Source of the DNA: Pseudopithomyces maydicus
Lineage: Eukaryota > Ascomycota > Dothideomycetes > Pleosporales > Didymosphaeriaceae
Reading direction: 5' to 3'
DNA length: 64,000 bases
Assembly (NCBI GenBank): GCA_026873275.1
Contig: JANTUC010000001.1
Span: forward strand, 3,472,001 to 3,536,000
Part shown: positions 24,436 through 37,025 of the stretch, piece after piece
Position numbering within the stretch: the first letter of the stretch is position 1
Layout: each line of letters opens with the position of its first letter
Notes under the pieces: model-generated
What the model saw: the letters and a program-made list of their open reading frames with translations, nothing else
Databases searched by the model: none
What the model was told of the DNA's origin: nothing
Translations under genes and position numbers: made by a program

Positions 24436-26198
24436 TCACTCGAACAACACAGGTATATTCTTCGCCAAGTACTCATGCCACTGTGGAAGCGTCCTCTTGT
24501 GCTCCGTCCCACTACTAAATTGCAGATCCTCAATCGCGCTCGCCCATTTCAACAGATCTGCCTCCCCCAAGCCGTACCCATCAACGCCAATCCAAACGGC
24601 ATCCCAGTGCTGGAGCTGATACCAGCTGGAAGCGTGATAACTGGATACCCTGCCTGAGCCGCAATCTGATACGACTGCGCAACAACCGGCGGAACCAGAA
24701 GCGCATCAACTGGATGTCCACCATTTGCAAGCGCGGCATCGATCCCATCTTCGCGTGTGCTGCGTTGTGTGAAGGCGAGAGCTTGATAGTATGTTTCGTC
24801 CTGGACGCCCTTGGTCTCGAGGCTAGCGAGGAAGCCGTCCTGTCCCGAGTAGAAAGCAGGGATGCCGAGAGGCCATGGGTTTCCACCTTCCGTACCGTCG
24901 TTCGCATAGTTGTACGCTACGATGTCTTCAAGTCCCCGGATGGACGTGTTTTCCAGTTCGGATAGATAAGTCTTGATGTTATTGTAGAAATCAACCTTGA
25001 CAACGGTGTACTCCGATTCATTGGGATATCCACGCGTGGATCCATAGTCCCAGTCCCACCCGTCTGGCGATACAATGGTCTGATAGTTTGGAAGCTCTGT
25101 ATTGTTGATTATCGTCGCACCGGCCGATTCGATAAGCGAGATTAGTGAAAGGAGGCCAGCTTGTTGTTCTGGTCCTGCATGCACCCAAAAGCTGCTCCAT
25201 GGCAAACCAAACGTAGCGTTCTTCAAAGCTTCCTTATCGGTCAAGAATTGAACATAGCCTCCCACGGGCGTTTTGCCCTTTTGCGCGAGGGTGTAGTTAT
25301 CGCGTTCGTCGAGGCCGTAGATAGCATCGAAAGCATACGCAGCGTCGCGGAGCGTTTTCCCGAATGTGCCCACCGTGTCCTGGTGCTCGGATTCTGGGAT
25401 CACACCTGCCCTGGAAGTCAAACCGACTGTCGGTTTGATCCCGACCAATGCATTGCGCTCCGCGGGACTGATAACACTCCCATCCGTCTCGGTACCGAGC
25501 GAGAACGAAACCATGTTTGCCGCAACAGCGGTTGCGCTACCTGAACTACTCCCACCAGGCTGCAACGTAAGGTTGTACGGGCTGCGGGCTTGTCCACCCC
25601 TTGCGGAATACCCTTCTGAGTAATTGTTGGATCGCATGTCGGCCCACTCGCTCAGTGTCGCTTTTCCCATGAGCAGTGCGCCTGCTTGACGCAGCTTGGC
25701 AACAACATGCGCATCTCGTGGCACAACGCTGCCAAGTAACATCCAGCTACCAGCCGTCGTCTCCATTCGATCTTTCGTGGCGATGTTGTCTTTTACCAGG
25801 TAAGGAATCCCATGCAGCGGACCCCTTAGTTGTCCGGCTTGTCGCTCTGTATCTAATGCCTCTGCGATATCCTCTGCGTCCGGGTTGAGCTCAATGATCG
25901 AATTTATGTATTCGTCAACCTGAAGCATTCTCTTCACATAGCATCGCAGGAGTTGGGCTGAAGTCAAGCTCCCGTCACTCAAGTAACCCTGCAGCTGATC
26001 AATTGTCGCCTCTTCCAACGTGATACCGTGGCATAACGGCATCGGAAACAGCTTTGAGGTATCGACATCGCCTATCGGAGGGAATTCGTACGGGTACGGG
26101 CTTTGCAAAGGGTCGATGGCCAAGATGCTGGCATTCTGTGCCCATGACGCTATACAGGACGCTAGGATGAGTAACGCTACCGACTTCCACAAGGCCAT
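24436..26198 (-). CDS. Secreted amidase (amidase signature family), one frame break near C terminus
   Basis: A single exon begins at ATG 26198 with a signal peptide (MALWKSVALLILASCIASWA). The amidase signature fold shows the Ser-cisSer-Lys triad: Lys in YLVKDNIATKD, cis-Ser in GGSSSGSATAVAA, and nucleophile Ser in GTETDGSVISPA, followed by GIKPTVGL. These enzymes hydrolyse amide bonds; the substrate is unknown. Several NxT/S sequons and the signal peptide suggest secretion. As written, the frame stops at 24549 after WGRQIC. A -1 slip at the five-base C run 24564-24568 explains this: with one more base the frame continues to a stop at 24436 and ends in a typical hydrophilic C terminus, total 587 residues. 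Confidence 0.88.
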
Positions 26199-28706
26199 GG
26201 CGAATAGACAAAGATGGAGCAGAATGCAATAGATGAGGTGGTTCGGATCGTTATCTCACTTGTACCTGCATGTGCAATGCACTCCCGCCCGACTGTACGA
26301 CGGTATCATTGGCGTTGCAACTCCGATCCGATTGGCTGGCTCTAGCATGCTATCGCAGTCGCCACCTCCAACCCCCCATCGATGCGACTGAATGTATTCC
26401 CATGACGAAGTCTACAGCATCGGAAACCATCGATGGAGACGATGCAGATGCGCTGCCGTCATGGTGCTTGTGGTCAACGGTCGAGGCCGTTGAGCGACGT
26501 TCAGCTAGCCGCTTAGTGCCCCCACTGTTGCACTCACCCAGGTCGGTTCCCCACCTACTATTCAACTCAACGCTTGGCTGCATACGTAAGTAGGGACCTT
26601 GTCACATATCCTAAAGGAACTCGTAGCATGTTAGGAAATCGGGCGATGTCTGCACTTCTTTTTCGCTTGGAAGAATCTCGATTGCTTATTCAATTAATGT
26701 GCCTGAAGCTTTGGGAGGCATAGGTCCAAGTAGTTATGGCACGATCAGAATCAAGAAGAGACAGTGGATGGCAGTGCAGGATATTGCTATCTTTATGAAA
26801 GAAGAGCACAAGTAAATCACTCTTATGAAAAATATTTTATCTCTCTACTCCATCAAGGAGTTGTCTAAGAACTGTTCCGATATTGCACCATTCTATGATA
26901 AATACCACCATTTCAACCACCAAGATGAATTAAAAAACACTATCATTTTGCCTCCAACGTCCAAGTTCCATACCATCCCAAACATGTGATCAACGGCCAT
27001 GAACGTGTCCCAGGCCCACCACCCTTCTTCCTCAAGCGCCCAGCACCGCCGAGCAGCCCAATGAAAAAAAGCATTCGTTCGCGACAGCCCGAGATAGTGT
27101 AATACGAGCGTCACTGTGTCTCTGCGACGCCGAGCAAGTCTTTGTCCGCAGAGACCGAGTGCAAAAATAGAGGTAAAATGTAACGGCTCGATAAGCCGGT
27201 GCTAGGTTTTACCCTGAGCAAGAACAGATACTACATCAGATCAAAGCCATAATGGCAAAGAGAAGATGGTTTTCAAATGGGTGGAGGAAAGGCCCATACT
27301 TATAGGAGGTTTGGGGTCGCAGGCAGAAGTTGCACGTGAATGCACGTGACGTGGGTGCCTGGGAGGAAGGGGCTGTGTCGGGAGATATGTGGAGATGTGT
27401 GGAGATGGAAGATGTAGGAGGCTTGAAATTGACCTATGGAAGTTCTGGATTTCTTGACTGGAGCCTAGCCCTTGTTTCATGCGCTGTTGAGCACGTAGGC
27501 ATCAGTTACACGTGACGGGTGGCGTTCCAAGGTTTCAGGTCCACTGTGATTGATACTGATTTTTGGGTAATGTTTTGCTTCTTATGTTCTCCATGTGCTT
27601 GATTTGTATTCAAACAGATAGTATATGGTCTAAATAACTGGTGCCTTATCTCTAGGTTTCAATGGTGCAACAGAATGATCATAAGATTGCCTACTCACGC
27701 AGATGTATCAAGTTCCCCAACATGACTTCTCTCTCCCACTTAGCGAAGTCAGTTACTCTGGCCTTACGGTAAAAGATAAAGTTTTGTTAAGGATTAGCTT
27801 GGTTTACTTTCACATTTCCGGTGGAAATATTTTTTTTGAGTTGTGAGGGCAGAACTAAGAGGTCATAACACAACCGAAAATGTTTTACACCCATCCACAC
27901 GAGTGGTATAATTCCATTCTATCCAAACATGAAGCAGAAATTAAAAGCTATCGGTGGTATTATTTTATCATAGCCCAAGTGCAATAGATTCCGAGATGTT
28001 ATAATTTCCCGCCAGACGTATTGGAGCTTAAAAAAGTGTGCTTCTATACGGATTATGCAAACATCAAGGTCTAGGCATGGTTCCTATTTCTCAGCACCAC
28101 ACGTGGGCATCAATCTAGCGAGGTCATCTTCGGTTTCTACATTAAGATCGCCACCCAAATATATGTTGAGAGGCTTCCAGCTGCATGGTTGCCCAAACCA
28201 CGATCACTTCTCAGGCAGATGCTGATTGAGCAAATGATTGTTCCGACACCCCAGTCCATGCTAGCAGGATCCCAATCCTGCAGCGAATGCATCTGCTATC
28301 AATATGCTTGTTGATTCCCCACCGCAGCAGATCGGGGGCTACTGTGGGGTAGGAGAAAATCAATCTCTGGGGTATGTATATTGCTTCTCAACTTAATCTG
28401 TGTCACATTCGGCATCTGTCCGGCAAGTCTTGACCAACGCCACATATTAGCCGCCATTATATTCCACAAATTTCGACATCTGTAGGTCCTGGTTGGCTAA
28501 TTCGACGGAAACGTACAGGAGCCATCCTTGCTACATAATTTCTGGAAAAGTCACAAGTCTACGGGAGGAGGGCTCGGCACTGTCGTGCGTCGGCGTGAAT
28601 GTAGGATGGTGTTTATCATCCAGCAGGTATATCTGAACAGTGAGCCTCCATCGTACCATACCTCGGCGAACCTTCCTCTCGATACAGAATTGTGAAGAGA
28701 TTCATC
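26199..28706. other. AT-richer gene-poor region
   Basis: I find no supported gene in 2.5 kb. From about 26600 the sequence becomes visibly richer in A/T than the flanking genes and breaks into very short frames. This suggests non-coding or mutated (possibly RIP-affected) DNA, but no transposon ends or domains are recognisable. The last 100-200 bases are the promoter of the DUF1996 gene. Confidence 0.5.
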
Positions 28707-30052
28707 ATGTTTTGGAACACAGTTGCTACCGGTGCGCTGCTGGCGCAGTCTGCGTCTGCACAGAACATGCTGCGCTTTGGCTGCTCACAGCTCACCATCG
28801 AGCGAGCTGATCCGCTCGTTGCTCCTGGGGCTAACCCTTCACCCCATACCCATCAGATTATTGGAGGCAACAGCTTCAATCTGACGGTACTTGACATCTC
28901 CTCCTCCATTGGAACCGTTTCTGACCATGTATATATAGATGGAGCCCGCCAAATACGACCCCCCTCCAAATCCTCCTGCACCACATGCACCTATTCCGAG
29001 GTAGGCACACAACCAAACCTTTCTCCCATCCTCATCTTCAATCCCCACTCAGCTATCCAACTCACAACCCTCACCAGGATTTCAGCAACTACTGGACGGC
29101 CTCCCTCTACTTCCGCTCCCCGGAAAACGGCACCTTCCAGCGCGTTCCGCAATTCGCCAACGTCGGCCTCCAACAAGACGGCGGCATGACCGTTTACTAC
29201 ATGCCATACAGCGCGCAAAACGGCAAAATGACGGCCTTCAAGCCGGGCTTCCGCATGATCGCCGGCGACCCCATGATGAAGAAGAATACCAACAAGCCGT
29301 CCATCTGCCACCGCTGCTTGGGCAACGGCGAGGGGTTCGCCCCCTGCGACTCCAAGGACACCGCCGAGTTGCCGCTCAAGTACTGCCCCAAGGGGATCCG
29401 CGCGACGGTCATCTTCCCGTCGTGCTGGGATGGCAAGAATTTGGACTCGCCGGATCACAAGTCGCATGTGGCGTATAGTAACGGTGGGGGGCTGGGGACG
29501 CCAAAGTGCCCGAGTACGCATCCGGTGGCGATTCCGCAGGTTATGTGAGTGTTTCCATGTGTACACATGCGTACACACCTATTGATACGATACCCCGGTT
29601 CCCATCTACGAAGGACGCAGCTAACCACCATATCCAACACATAGGTACGAAGTCATGTGGGATACAGGCCGGTACAAAAACGACGCCTGGTACAAGAACA
29701 AGCAGCCCTTCGTGTACTCCTTCGGCGACGCGTAAGTCCTTTTCTCTCCCCTCCCTTCCCCTGATCCTCCTCCACCCACCAATCCATCAGCTAACCCACC
29801 CGGCCCCACAGCACGGGCTACGGCCAACACGGCGACTACCTCTTCGGCTGGAAAGACGACTCTCTCCAGAAAGCCATGGACGCGCTCCCCAGCGGCAAAT
29901 GCGCAAACGCAAACTGCAGCGTGCTCAAGATCCAGTCCGCGAGCGAGGCGATGAAGTGCAAGAAGGCGCAGCAGGTGCCCGAGGATATCGGCAAGGATGG
30001 CGCGTGGTTGAAGGAGCTGCCTGGGGGTGCGGCGGTGACGTATGCGAGCTAG
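28707..30052 (+). CDS. Secreted DUF1996 domain protein, one frame break
   Basis: Five exons, 28707-28886, 28939-29000, 29078-29544, 29645-29731 and 29812-30052, encode about 345 residues. A signal peptide (MFWNTVATGALLAQSASA) precedes the conserved DUF1996 opening LRFGCSQLTIERADPL, then NPSPHTHQIIGGNSF, SSCTTCTYSEDFSNYW and YSNGGGLGTPKCP near the end. DUF1996 proteins are secreted, Cys-containing fungal proteins of unclear function, sometimes fused to WSC domains; no WSC domain is visible here. Exon 2 contains a -1 slip in the C run 28959-28964: splicing gives the right family sequence on both sides only if one base is added. All introns have good GT-AG borders, and intron 4 has a GCTAAC branch site. 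Confidence 0.82.
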
Positions 30053-30623
30053 ACATGATGTTAGATATGGGGGATCTGGGGGTCGATTTTGATAGGGGGA
30101 GTTTGATTGGGGTTGGAGTTTGTGAAGATAGTCATGTATCGAGGTGCTTCGTTTGTTAGCTGAGCTGAAAATGTGCTGAGCTGTGCTTGCTTGCTACGCC
30201 ATTGGGTATTCCAGTGAATGTTGCTAGGGATTCCTTACGTGCACGTGGAAATAAGCCCTTTGTATCTGCCGGGCCCCACACGTTTAATATATGAATTCAT
30301 GCACGTTTATGAGTGAGGCTCGGTATGAGCGAGCCGAGAGACACCGTCAGTGGATGAATACCAGTCGCTTAGGACCTATTGGTCAACGGTTTCTGATAGA
30401 TCGTGGTTGCACCACAGAGACACTGGGGCTGGGGGTACCTGCCCCATTGGTCGGCACGTGATACGTATTGTGGAAGGAAGGTACGCTTTGCTCAAGCAAT
30501 CACGACCTCGGGACCCGGGTGCTCACCAACTTTGAACACTGCTATGTGTAAACTTTTGTAGAAACAGCTTTTTGCAGACACGTCTATACAAACGCTGCGT
30601 GCTATCTTTCTAAATACACACCT
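30053..30623. other. Intergenic region between convergent genes
   Basis: This separates the stop codons of the DUF1996 gene and the phytase-like gene. I see no further gene; it is probably 3' UTRs. Confidence 0.55.
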
Positions 30624-32193
30624 CTAAGAGGAGAAGCATTGGTCCCAATGACCGCCGCTCGTGCTGAAACTCTGGCTCTTCACAAACTCACTCAATGTAC
30701 ACCTCCCGTACTTATCGCCACCACAAAAGTCCAGCGGCTGCACGCGATCATTCACAATAACGCGCACATACTCCTCCTCCGCCTTCTTACACTTTAACTT
30801 CTCCACGTATATCCGCGCCGCAAACGGCACCGTCCACGCCGCCGAGTACCCCTTCGTCTCCTTCGTACTCTCCACCGTAGTATTCGACAGAGGCTCGGTG
30901 TTATTGTACAAGCCGAGCGCGGCCAGGATGCCCGTCATGTCGTTGTCGTGGCTGAAGTCTGCATAGACCTTGCGGTCGAGAGGGAACGTCGCGGGATTCG
31001 TGTCCAGCGTGGTGTTGATGTTGCCGACGAGCTGGACGGGCTTCTCGGTCAGGCGGGCGAGCAGCTCGCTGACGTAGCCGATACCCTGGGTGGGGCCTAG
31101 AGGGTTGCCGTTGGCGTAGCCGTACCATTTTCCGAGGGTTTCGTAGTAGTCGTATTGGTGCCACTCTTGCTCGGTGAAGAGGTGGCAGAAGTCGGAGATT
31201 TGAGCGGTAGGCGAGGCGAGGGTTGCGAAGGGGCAGAGGTCCATCAGGTAGAGGGTTTCCTTCTCGCTGAGGGTGGTGCCCAGCTTGCTGTTGACGCGAG
31301 CGCGGATCGGGGGGATGAATTTGGAGAGCCAGATGTTCTGGGCGTTGTCTCCGATCTTCGAGATGGGCCCGTCTTCGAAGTTGGTGCACGTCTCATGCGA
31401 CAGGGTGTTGTTTATACCCGGAGCCTCTGGGATTTTGACGTCTATGCTGCCCGTCTTCTTCTTTGCGGCTTCGGCATAGCCCTGCAGCCACTTGTTCGCC
31501 GATTCGACGACACGGTCCTGGCCTGAGGAGCGCACAAAAGGCGTCTTGCCCTTCAACAGCTTCTTGTAGCGTCTGTAGAAGTGTGCGCCCGAGTTGACCA
31601 TCTCCTGGCGGCCGGCATCCGTCAATTGGTCGGCGCCCAGCGTATATTCATAGTCCTTCAGGAAGGCAAACTCGTCGGGATAGGCGGTGCTCGTGTTCTG
31701 TATGAGGCCGACGGTGGCGCCGTAGACCAGCGTCTTGCTCATGGTGGGGTCCCGGCCACCGTGGCGGGACAGCACCGAGGCGAAGCTCACTTCGCAGTGC
31801 TCTGGGGGCTCGACATCGATGTCGGAGGGGACCGAGTACCAGAGTGAGTACTGGCCCCAGAAGTGCGACGTCTTGGGGCTGCAGCGGTAGCCCTCGTCGA
31901 TGGTGTCGCACGACTTGGTGGCTGTAGGTGCAGCCGAGGACCTGGGGAGGGTCAACGAAGTGAACAACAGAGCTGCAACGAGGCAGAGAGATCTACCTGA
32001 AGAAGCCATAGAGACTGAGTATTACGGCCAATGCTACGAGGTAGACACCAGCGCGTCGCAAGGGTGAGGGGCTCTGCTTGCGGTACTTGAGCTCTTCCTT
32101 CTCGGTCAAGGGCAGCAGCTCGTAACGCCGCTTTGGCGTCCCCTTTATCCTTTGCCACAGGTGGGCCATGGCGCCCGCGAGTCCATTCGACAT
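30624..32193 (-). CDS. Phytase-like histidine acid phosphatase with two possible N termini
   Basis: The catalytic part (31941-30624) has the histidine phosphatase motif SRHGGRDPT, equivalent to RHGxRxP, and the downstream proton-donor motif SHDN, plus conserved Cys and several N-glycosylation sequons. The family removes phosphate from phytate and other monoesters. Two starts are plausible. A 55-nt intron (31942-31996) joins an upstream exon (ATG 32193) encoding a short basic cytoplasmic segment and one membrane span (VYLVALAVILSLYGFF), giving a 504-residue type II membrane protein. Without splicing, ATG 32009, which lies just 5' of the intron, gives a 461-residue protein whose first 25 residues are a good signal peptide (SLCLVAALLFTSLTLP). 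The YPT of typical phytases is DPT here. Confidence 0.85.
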
Positions 32194-32708
32194 GGGAGGA
32201 GGGAGGTCTACGGGGAGATGGAGCAGGGGACCTGCATGCTGTACGCGACTAGAGCTAGCGACCTGCACCGGCAATGAGCTCGCAGGGATCCAGCACGTGT
32301 GCGCCGCTCGGTTTTACAGCGGCGAAAGGGGCACCCTACAGAGCGGAGGGCGCAGAACAGGAGGGTTGGATGGTGTATATAGGATGATAGTGTATGTGTG
32401 TATCAAGGTCGTTGTCGCAGCGGGCCGAGGCTCCTTCTCCAGCCATCGCCAAGTCATCGTGCAGCGGCAATGCCGCCTCTACCCTGCATACAAGCAGATC
32501 AAGATAAGAGAATATCATTGGCAATTTCGTCTTCAGGAACGGTGAAACACCCTCTTAGATATATGTAATTCGACGGACGGGTTCTTAAGGGAGCCACCGT
32601 GCGGGCTAGAGCATCAGCATCTGGAAACCGCGGGAAGCATGCAACGACTGCCGCTCACTCCGGCCTCGCCCTCACAAACTGGCCACTTCCATCTTAACCA
32701 TTATCACC
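32194..32708. other. Divergent intergenic region
   Basis: This is the shared upstream region of the phosphatase (-) and the permease (+). No further gene is seen. Confidence 0.5.
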
Positions 32709-35114
32709 ATGCAGACGTCGTCCCGAGGCAAGTACATGCCTCTCTCAGCAGAGCTTGTATCCACCTTCAACGAGGCGTCGGACCGCAGCGGAGAGGCCAC
32801 GCAGTCCTATCACGATAGCGACGCTGCTTCCGTGAGTACCCCGATATCATCTTCTCCACTCCACACTATCACGCCGCCTCCGGCCCCCGATAAACCGCGA
32901 GCGTTGGCTAAGCTTTCCACCGGGGAGCTTGCCGGCGCACCCTACCTTGCCCGTCTGGGCAATAAAACGCGGTGATCCTCACTACCATGCGCCGGCGTCT
33001 GGCATGCATGACGTTGGAGCTCCCTAGCTTTCCCCGCGATAGTTCACGCGCTCCAGACGCCGCTGCTGTCATCTCGATAGACTGTGTGTGTATAGTCTAT
33101 GTATATAAATCTTACATTGACGTACATGCGTATATCTCTCTGTTCTCTACATTCTTCGTGCTTGCTTCGGAGCTGCAATTCACGAGAGTAAGCTAACGAT
33201 GCGTCACCGCGACAAGAGCACCGCAGATGAGTTGCAGCTCGAGGCCCTGGGCCACAAGGGCGAACTGCAGCGGAACTTCTCGTTTCTATCCATGCTGGGA
33301 TTGGCGTTTGCGATTCTGAACTCCTGGACTGCGCTCTCGGCGTCGTTGTCTCTTGCGCTGCCCTCCGGTGGCTCGACGAGTGTTATATGGGGTCTTATAA
33401 CGGCCGGGATATGCAATTTGTGCCTAGCAGCGTCGCTAGCTGAGTTCCTATCCGCGTATCCGACCGCCGGTGGCCAGTAAGTTGCGAGCCTCTGTTGCTA
33501 GGTGGGAATGCCGATTGACATTCTAGGTACCACTGGGTGGCCGTCATCTCCTGGAAAAGTTACGTACCTCTGCTCTCGTGGATCACCGGTTGGATCAATG
33601 TCTCGGGTTGGATCGCCCTCGTTGCGAGCGGCGGTTTGCTCGGATCCCAATTGATCGTCGGCATTATCTCCATGTACTCTCCCAGCTATACCCCGGAGCG
33701 CTGGCATCAATTCCTGATATACATTGGTTATACGTTGGCGGCGTTCCTGATCAATGCTTTTATGAATGTAAGTACATGTTCGCTATGTTGCTCAACTACC
33801 ATATGGACCTTCAAAGCAAAGCTGAATTCATTTCGATTGGACTTTGCTAATCTATTTATGTTAGGATCTGCTACCCTACGTCAACAAGGGCGCGATTACC
33901 TGGTCCATCACAGGCTTCGTCGTCATATCAATCACCATCTTGGCCTGTGCCTCTCCAAACTACGCATCTGGTGATTTTGTGTATCGGGAATTCGTCAATG
34001 AGACAGGCTGGCCCGACGGTATCGCCTGGTTGTTGGGGTTGCTGCAAGGTGAGTCGTAACTATAATAGCGAGAACATCAACACTGTATTAACGGATGCAG
34101 GCGGTCTTGGCCTAACAGGATTCGATGCCGTCGCACACATGATCGAGGAAATCCCCAACGCATCAACCGAAGGCCCCAAGATCATGATCTACTGCGTTGC
34201 CATTGGAATGTTCACCGGCTTCATCTTCCTCAGCTGCCTCCTCTTCGTCTCGGGCGGCAATACCGAAGAAATCATCGCCTCCCCCTTGGGCCCCTGCTAT
34301 ACATCCTCCACAACGCAACGCAAAGCCGGGCAGGCTCGGTGTGCTTACTGATGTTCCCACTGGTCTGCTTGCTCTTCGCCACGACCTCCATCATGACAAC
34401 CTCCTCGCGCATGACCTATGCTTTCGCTCGCGACGGCGGAGTCCCGGCCTCCAAGTTCTTCGCAAAGGTACATAAGCGCCTGGGACAGCCGCTGAATTCG
34501 TTGATCCTGACGACTGTATTGACCGTCATCTTTGGGTGCATTTTTCTCGGTTCAAGCAGCGCTTTCAACGCCATTATTTCCGCCTCTGTTGTCGCGCTGG
34601 GAGTCAGCTATGCTATTCCAGTCGCAATCAACTGCCTTCGCGGGAGGAGGATGCTGCCCCCACGAGCGTTTACACTGCCGAGCTGGTTTGCGTGGCCTGC
34701 GAATCTGATAGGTATTGCCTACGTTCTTGTAACGACGGTGCTTTTCGTGTTTCCTCCAGAGCTGCCTGTTACGGGTAGCAATATGAGTAGGTCTTTCCGA
34801 TTCGCTAGGCAGGATTACATCAGTGACTGACTGACTGACTTCGCACAGACTATTGCATCGTCGCTTTCGCCATCATCATCGTAATCAGTACTGTCCAATG
34901 GTTTGTAGATGGACGGAAAAACTTCACGGGCCCGCGGGCAGACGTGGGCTTAGAAGTTCTTGAGGCCGTACAAGGAGACCAGCGGCATAGCGACGGCGGC
35001 GTGGACGGGAAGAGTCATACGGACGAGGACGCTCTGCATGGGAAAATTTCTGTAGAGGGGGGCCGTAAGCGTAAGCATCATCTCCAACGAATACAAACTG
35101 TGCGACTTGATTAG
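32709..35114 (+). CDS. Amino acid/GABA/choline permease (APC superfamily), one frame break
   Basis: The firm exons are 33199-33476, 33527-33767, 33865-34048, 34101-34786 and 34849-35114, about 551 residues from ATG 33199. The opening ELQRNFSFLSMLGLAFAILN and LALPSGGSTSVIWG are the hallmark of the UGA4/HNM1-like branch of fungal APC permeases. About 12 hydrophobic helices follow, with GLTGFDAVAHMIEEIPNA in the middle, and a hydrophilic C-terminal tail. The protein should import a small nitrogen compound across the plasma or vacuolar membrane. A probable extra 5' exon (32709-32831, MQTSSRGKYMPLS...) could join at about 33187 or 33193, but that intron would be about 355 nt, so this part is uncertain. 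A -1 slip at the C run 34291-34294 must be bridged to keep the helices in frame. Confidence 0.82.
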
Positions 35115-36346
35115 AAGAACCTCCTATACTTTGGAACTGCTCCACAGATGCAGCCGTGCGTGAAATGACCCTCATCCTCTTTGGAAGAAATCCTGGCATC
35201 GCGCGACGTATATCTATGTCCCGCACGATATCAACTGTCCATTATGACAGTGACGTCAAACTACTATTTACAGACGCTCTTCGCAGTGGTGAAAAATGCG
35301 ACTATGGACTTCGCTCCCGTTTAGGCAATACCACACAGACGTATTACCTACGCAAACCCCACAGGCAGCCAGGCTCACCTTGTAGCGAAATTACGAGCGG
35401 ACTTCTGCTTCCCACGGCACGAACGCCCAGTAATTTTCCGATTGTTTGCACAACTCGTGGGGCGTAAACATTTGCGTTGTTCGTGTGTGCTTGCGTTCTA
35501 GAAGCCGTGGTACGCTTTCGCAGGCGCGAGTTTACCTACGTAGGTAGTGCTATTAGCTAGCAAGAAACAAGGCCCCCACGCCCCTATCTACGTAGTCTAT
35601 GTATATGTATAGACTATCTGCTGCGCTCCACCGCGCCACCGCGACAATTCATGCATCGCGTGACCCAGCCCAACACCACATGCACTCAGTCGTACATACA
35701 ACGCCGCCCAACGCCAACTTCCCACTTCCCTCCCATCGGACCTCCGACCTCCCCTCGCACCGCCATTCGCACTGTTTCCCAAACCCTCTCTCGGAACCAG
35801 CCCGGCACAAGGCTGCTGAGCCAACCAACGGACATCCGTCGCCTAGCGGATCCCTGCCCCCCACTAGCGCGCACGCTGATTGGCTCATTCCTCGTGATGC
35901 GTGGATGGTGAGGGAGAAGCGCATCTCGTGGGTGTGTGCGCGACGGAGTTTTGACAAGATGGCGACGGAGAAGGGAGGGGTGGTGCGCTGGGTGATGGGT
36001 GATGGGTGAAGGGCTGTGCCACTTCGAGAAGGTATATACATACGGGGTGGATGCGGCAGCTGCTGCGGGCAGGAAATTTGTTTTCGAGCATTAGGGACTA
36101 GGGACATTCTTTCGGAGGTTTTTGTTTGTTTGAGAGTTTGCTGGGGCTTCAGGTTCGTATTCGTACTGTGGAGTGCCGGTTATGGATGGATGCTAACAGA
36201 TGCGTCTATGTGTATAGTCTTTTCCTAGATTCATTCATTGAAACGCTCACTACGCTCCTGGAGAGAAAAGACAGACGGTCTTCACCTTGCCGGACCAAGC
36301 CATCCATTCATTCGATTCCAGAGCAAACCCAGCACACACATCCACT
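35115..36346. other. Intergenic region
   Basis: No supported gene. C-rich and low-complexity stretches at about 35600-35880 give long but meaningless open frames in several registers. The 3' part is presumably the promoter of the hypothetical gene at 36347. Confidence 0.5.
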
Positions 36347-37025
36347 ATGCCTCGCCTCGACACCTGGATCAAAACCCGGGTCCTCACCCTCATCAAACCC
36401 CGCCAAAAGAAGCTCACCACAAAGGACATCACCATCAGCAAGCCCATCCCCAACTCCCTCCAACACTGGTCCCCCGTGATGCGCTCCCCCTCAACCCGTC
36501 TGCTCCCGCTGGTCCGTCTCCGCAGAGGACCTCCTTCTCGGCAACCGCAGCTCCTACACCTACAGCTCGACGTCGTCGTCGCCCTCGCCCTCCCTCTCCA
36601 GCACCCCCTCCCTCACCCACTCCCGCGAATCCAGCGACTCCAGCGGCATCACCATCGTCGTGCACTCGCCGCCGCCGTCCACCCCGCCGCCAGACTACCT
36701 CCCCGAGCAACTGCTGCTCCCCACGCGGAGCATGTGGGCTTCGTCGCGGAGCCCGAGCCCCAGCCCTGTACACACGGTTATCCTGCCTCCCAGCCCGCCG
36801 CTGGAGTCGTGCGTCTTGTTCTCCGAGACGCCCAGTCCGAAGAGCTACTTTAAGACGAACTTTGATTTCGACTTTGACCTCTTGCCGGCTGATAATGTGC
36901 TGAGCGAGGGGGACATCACTGATGTGCAGCGGGTGAGCTATGTGGAGGGGAGGCGGTCGGGGAGGAGGATGAGTCTGGGGATCGATATGCTGAGGCCGAG
37001 TACGTGGGAGTATAACAGGATCTAA
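36347..37025 (+). CDS. Hypothetical Ser/Pro-rich protein, net -2 frame break
   Basis: I do not recognise a family. ATG 36347 opens a basic segment (MPRLDTWIKTRVLTLIKPRQ) whose frame is lost near 36471-36490. A second frame carries a Ser/Thr/Pro-rich stretch (SSYTYSSTSSS...) and ends at 37025 with GIDMLRPSTWEYNRI. Two five-base C runs (36471-36475 and 36486-36490), each short by one base, would join the two parts through a sensible linker and give 226 residues. Codon choice is GC-biased, as in neighbouring genes. The protein looks intrinsically disordered, with no signal peptide or membrane span. It could also be spliced in a way I did not find. Confidence 0.5.

Noticed and set aside
21540..35114. 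A secondary-metabolite or catabolic cluster (SDR, PLC, amidase, DUF1996, phytase, permease)
   Set aside because: No backbone synthase, no pathway transcription factor and no shared substrate logic; large gene-poor gaps separate the genes.
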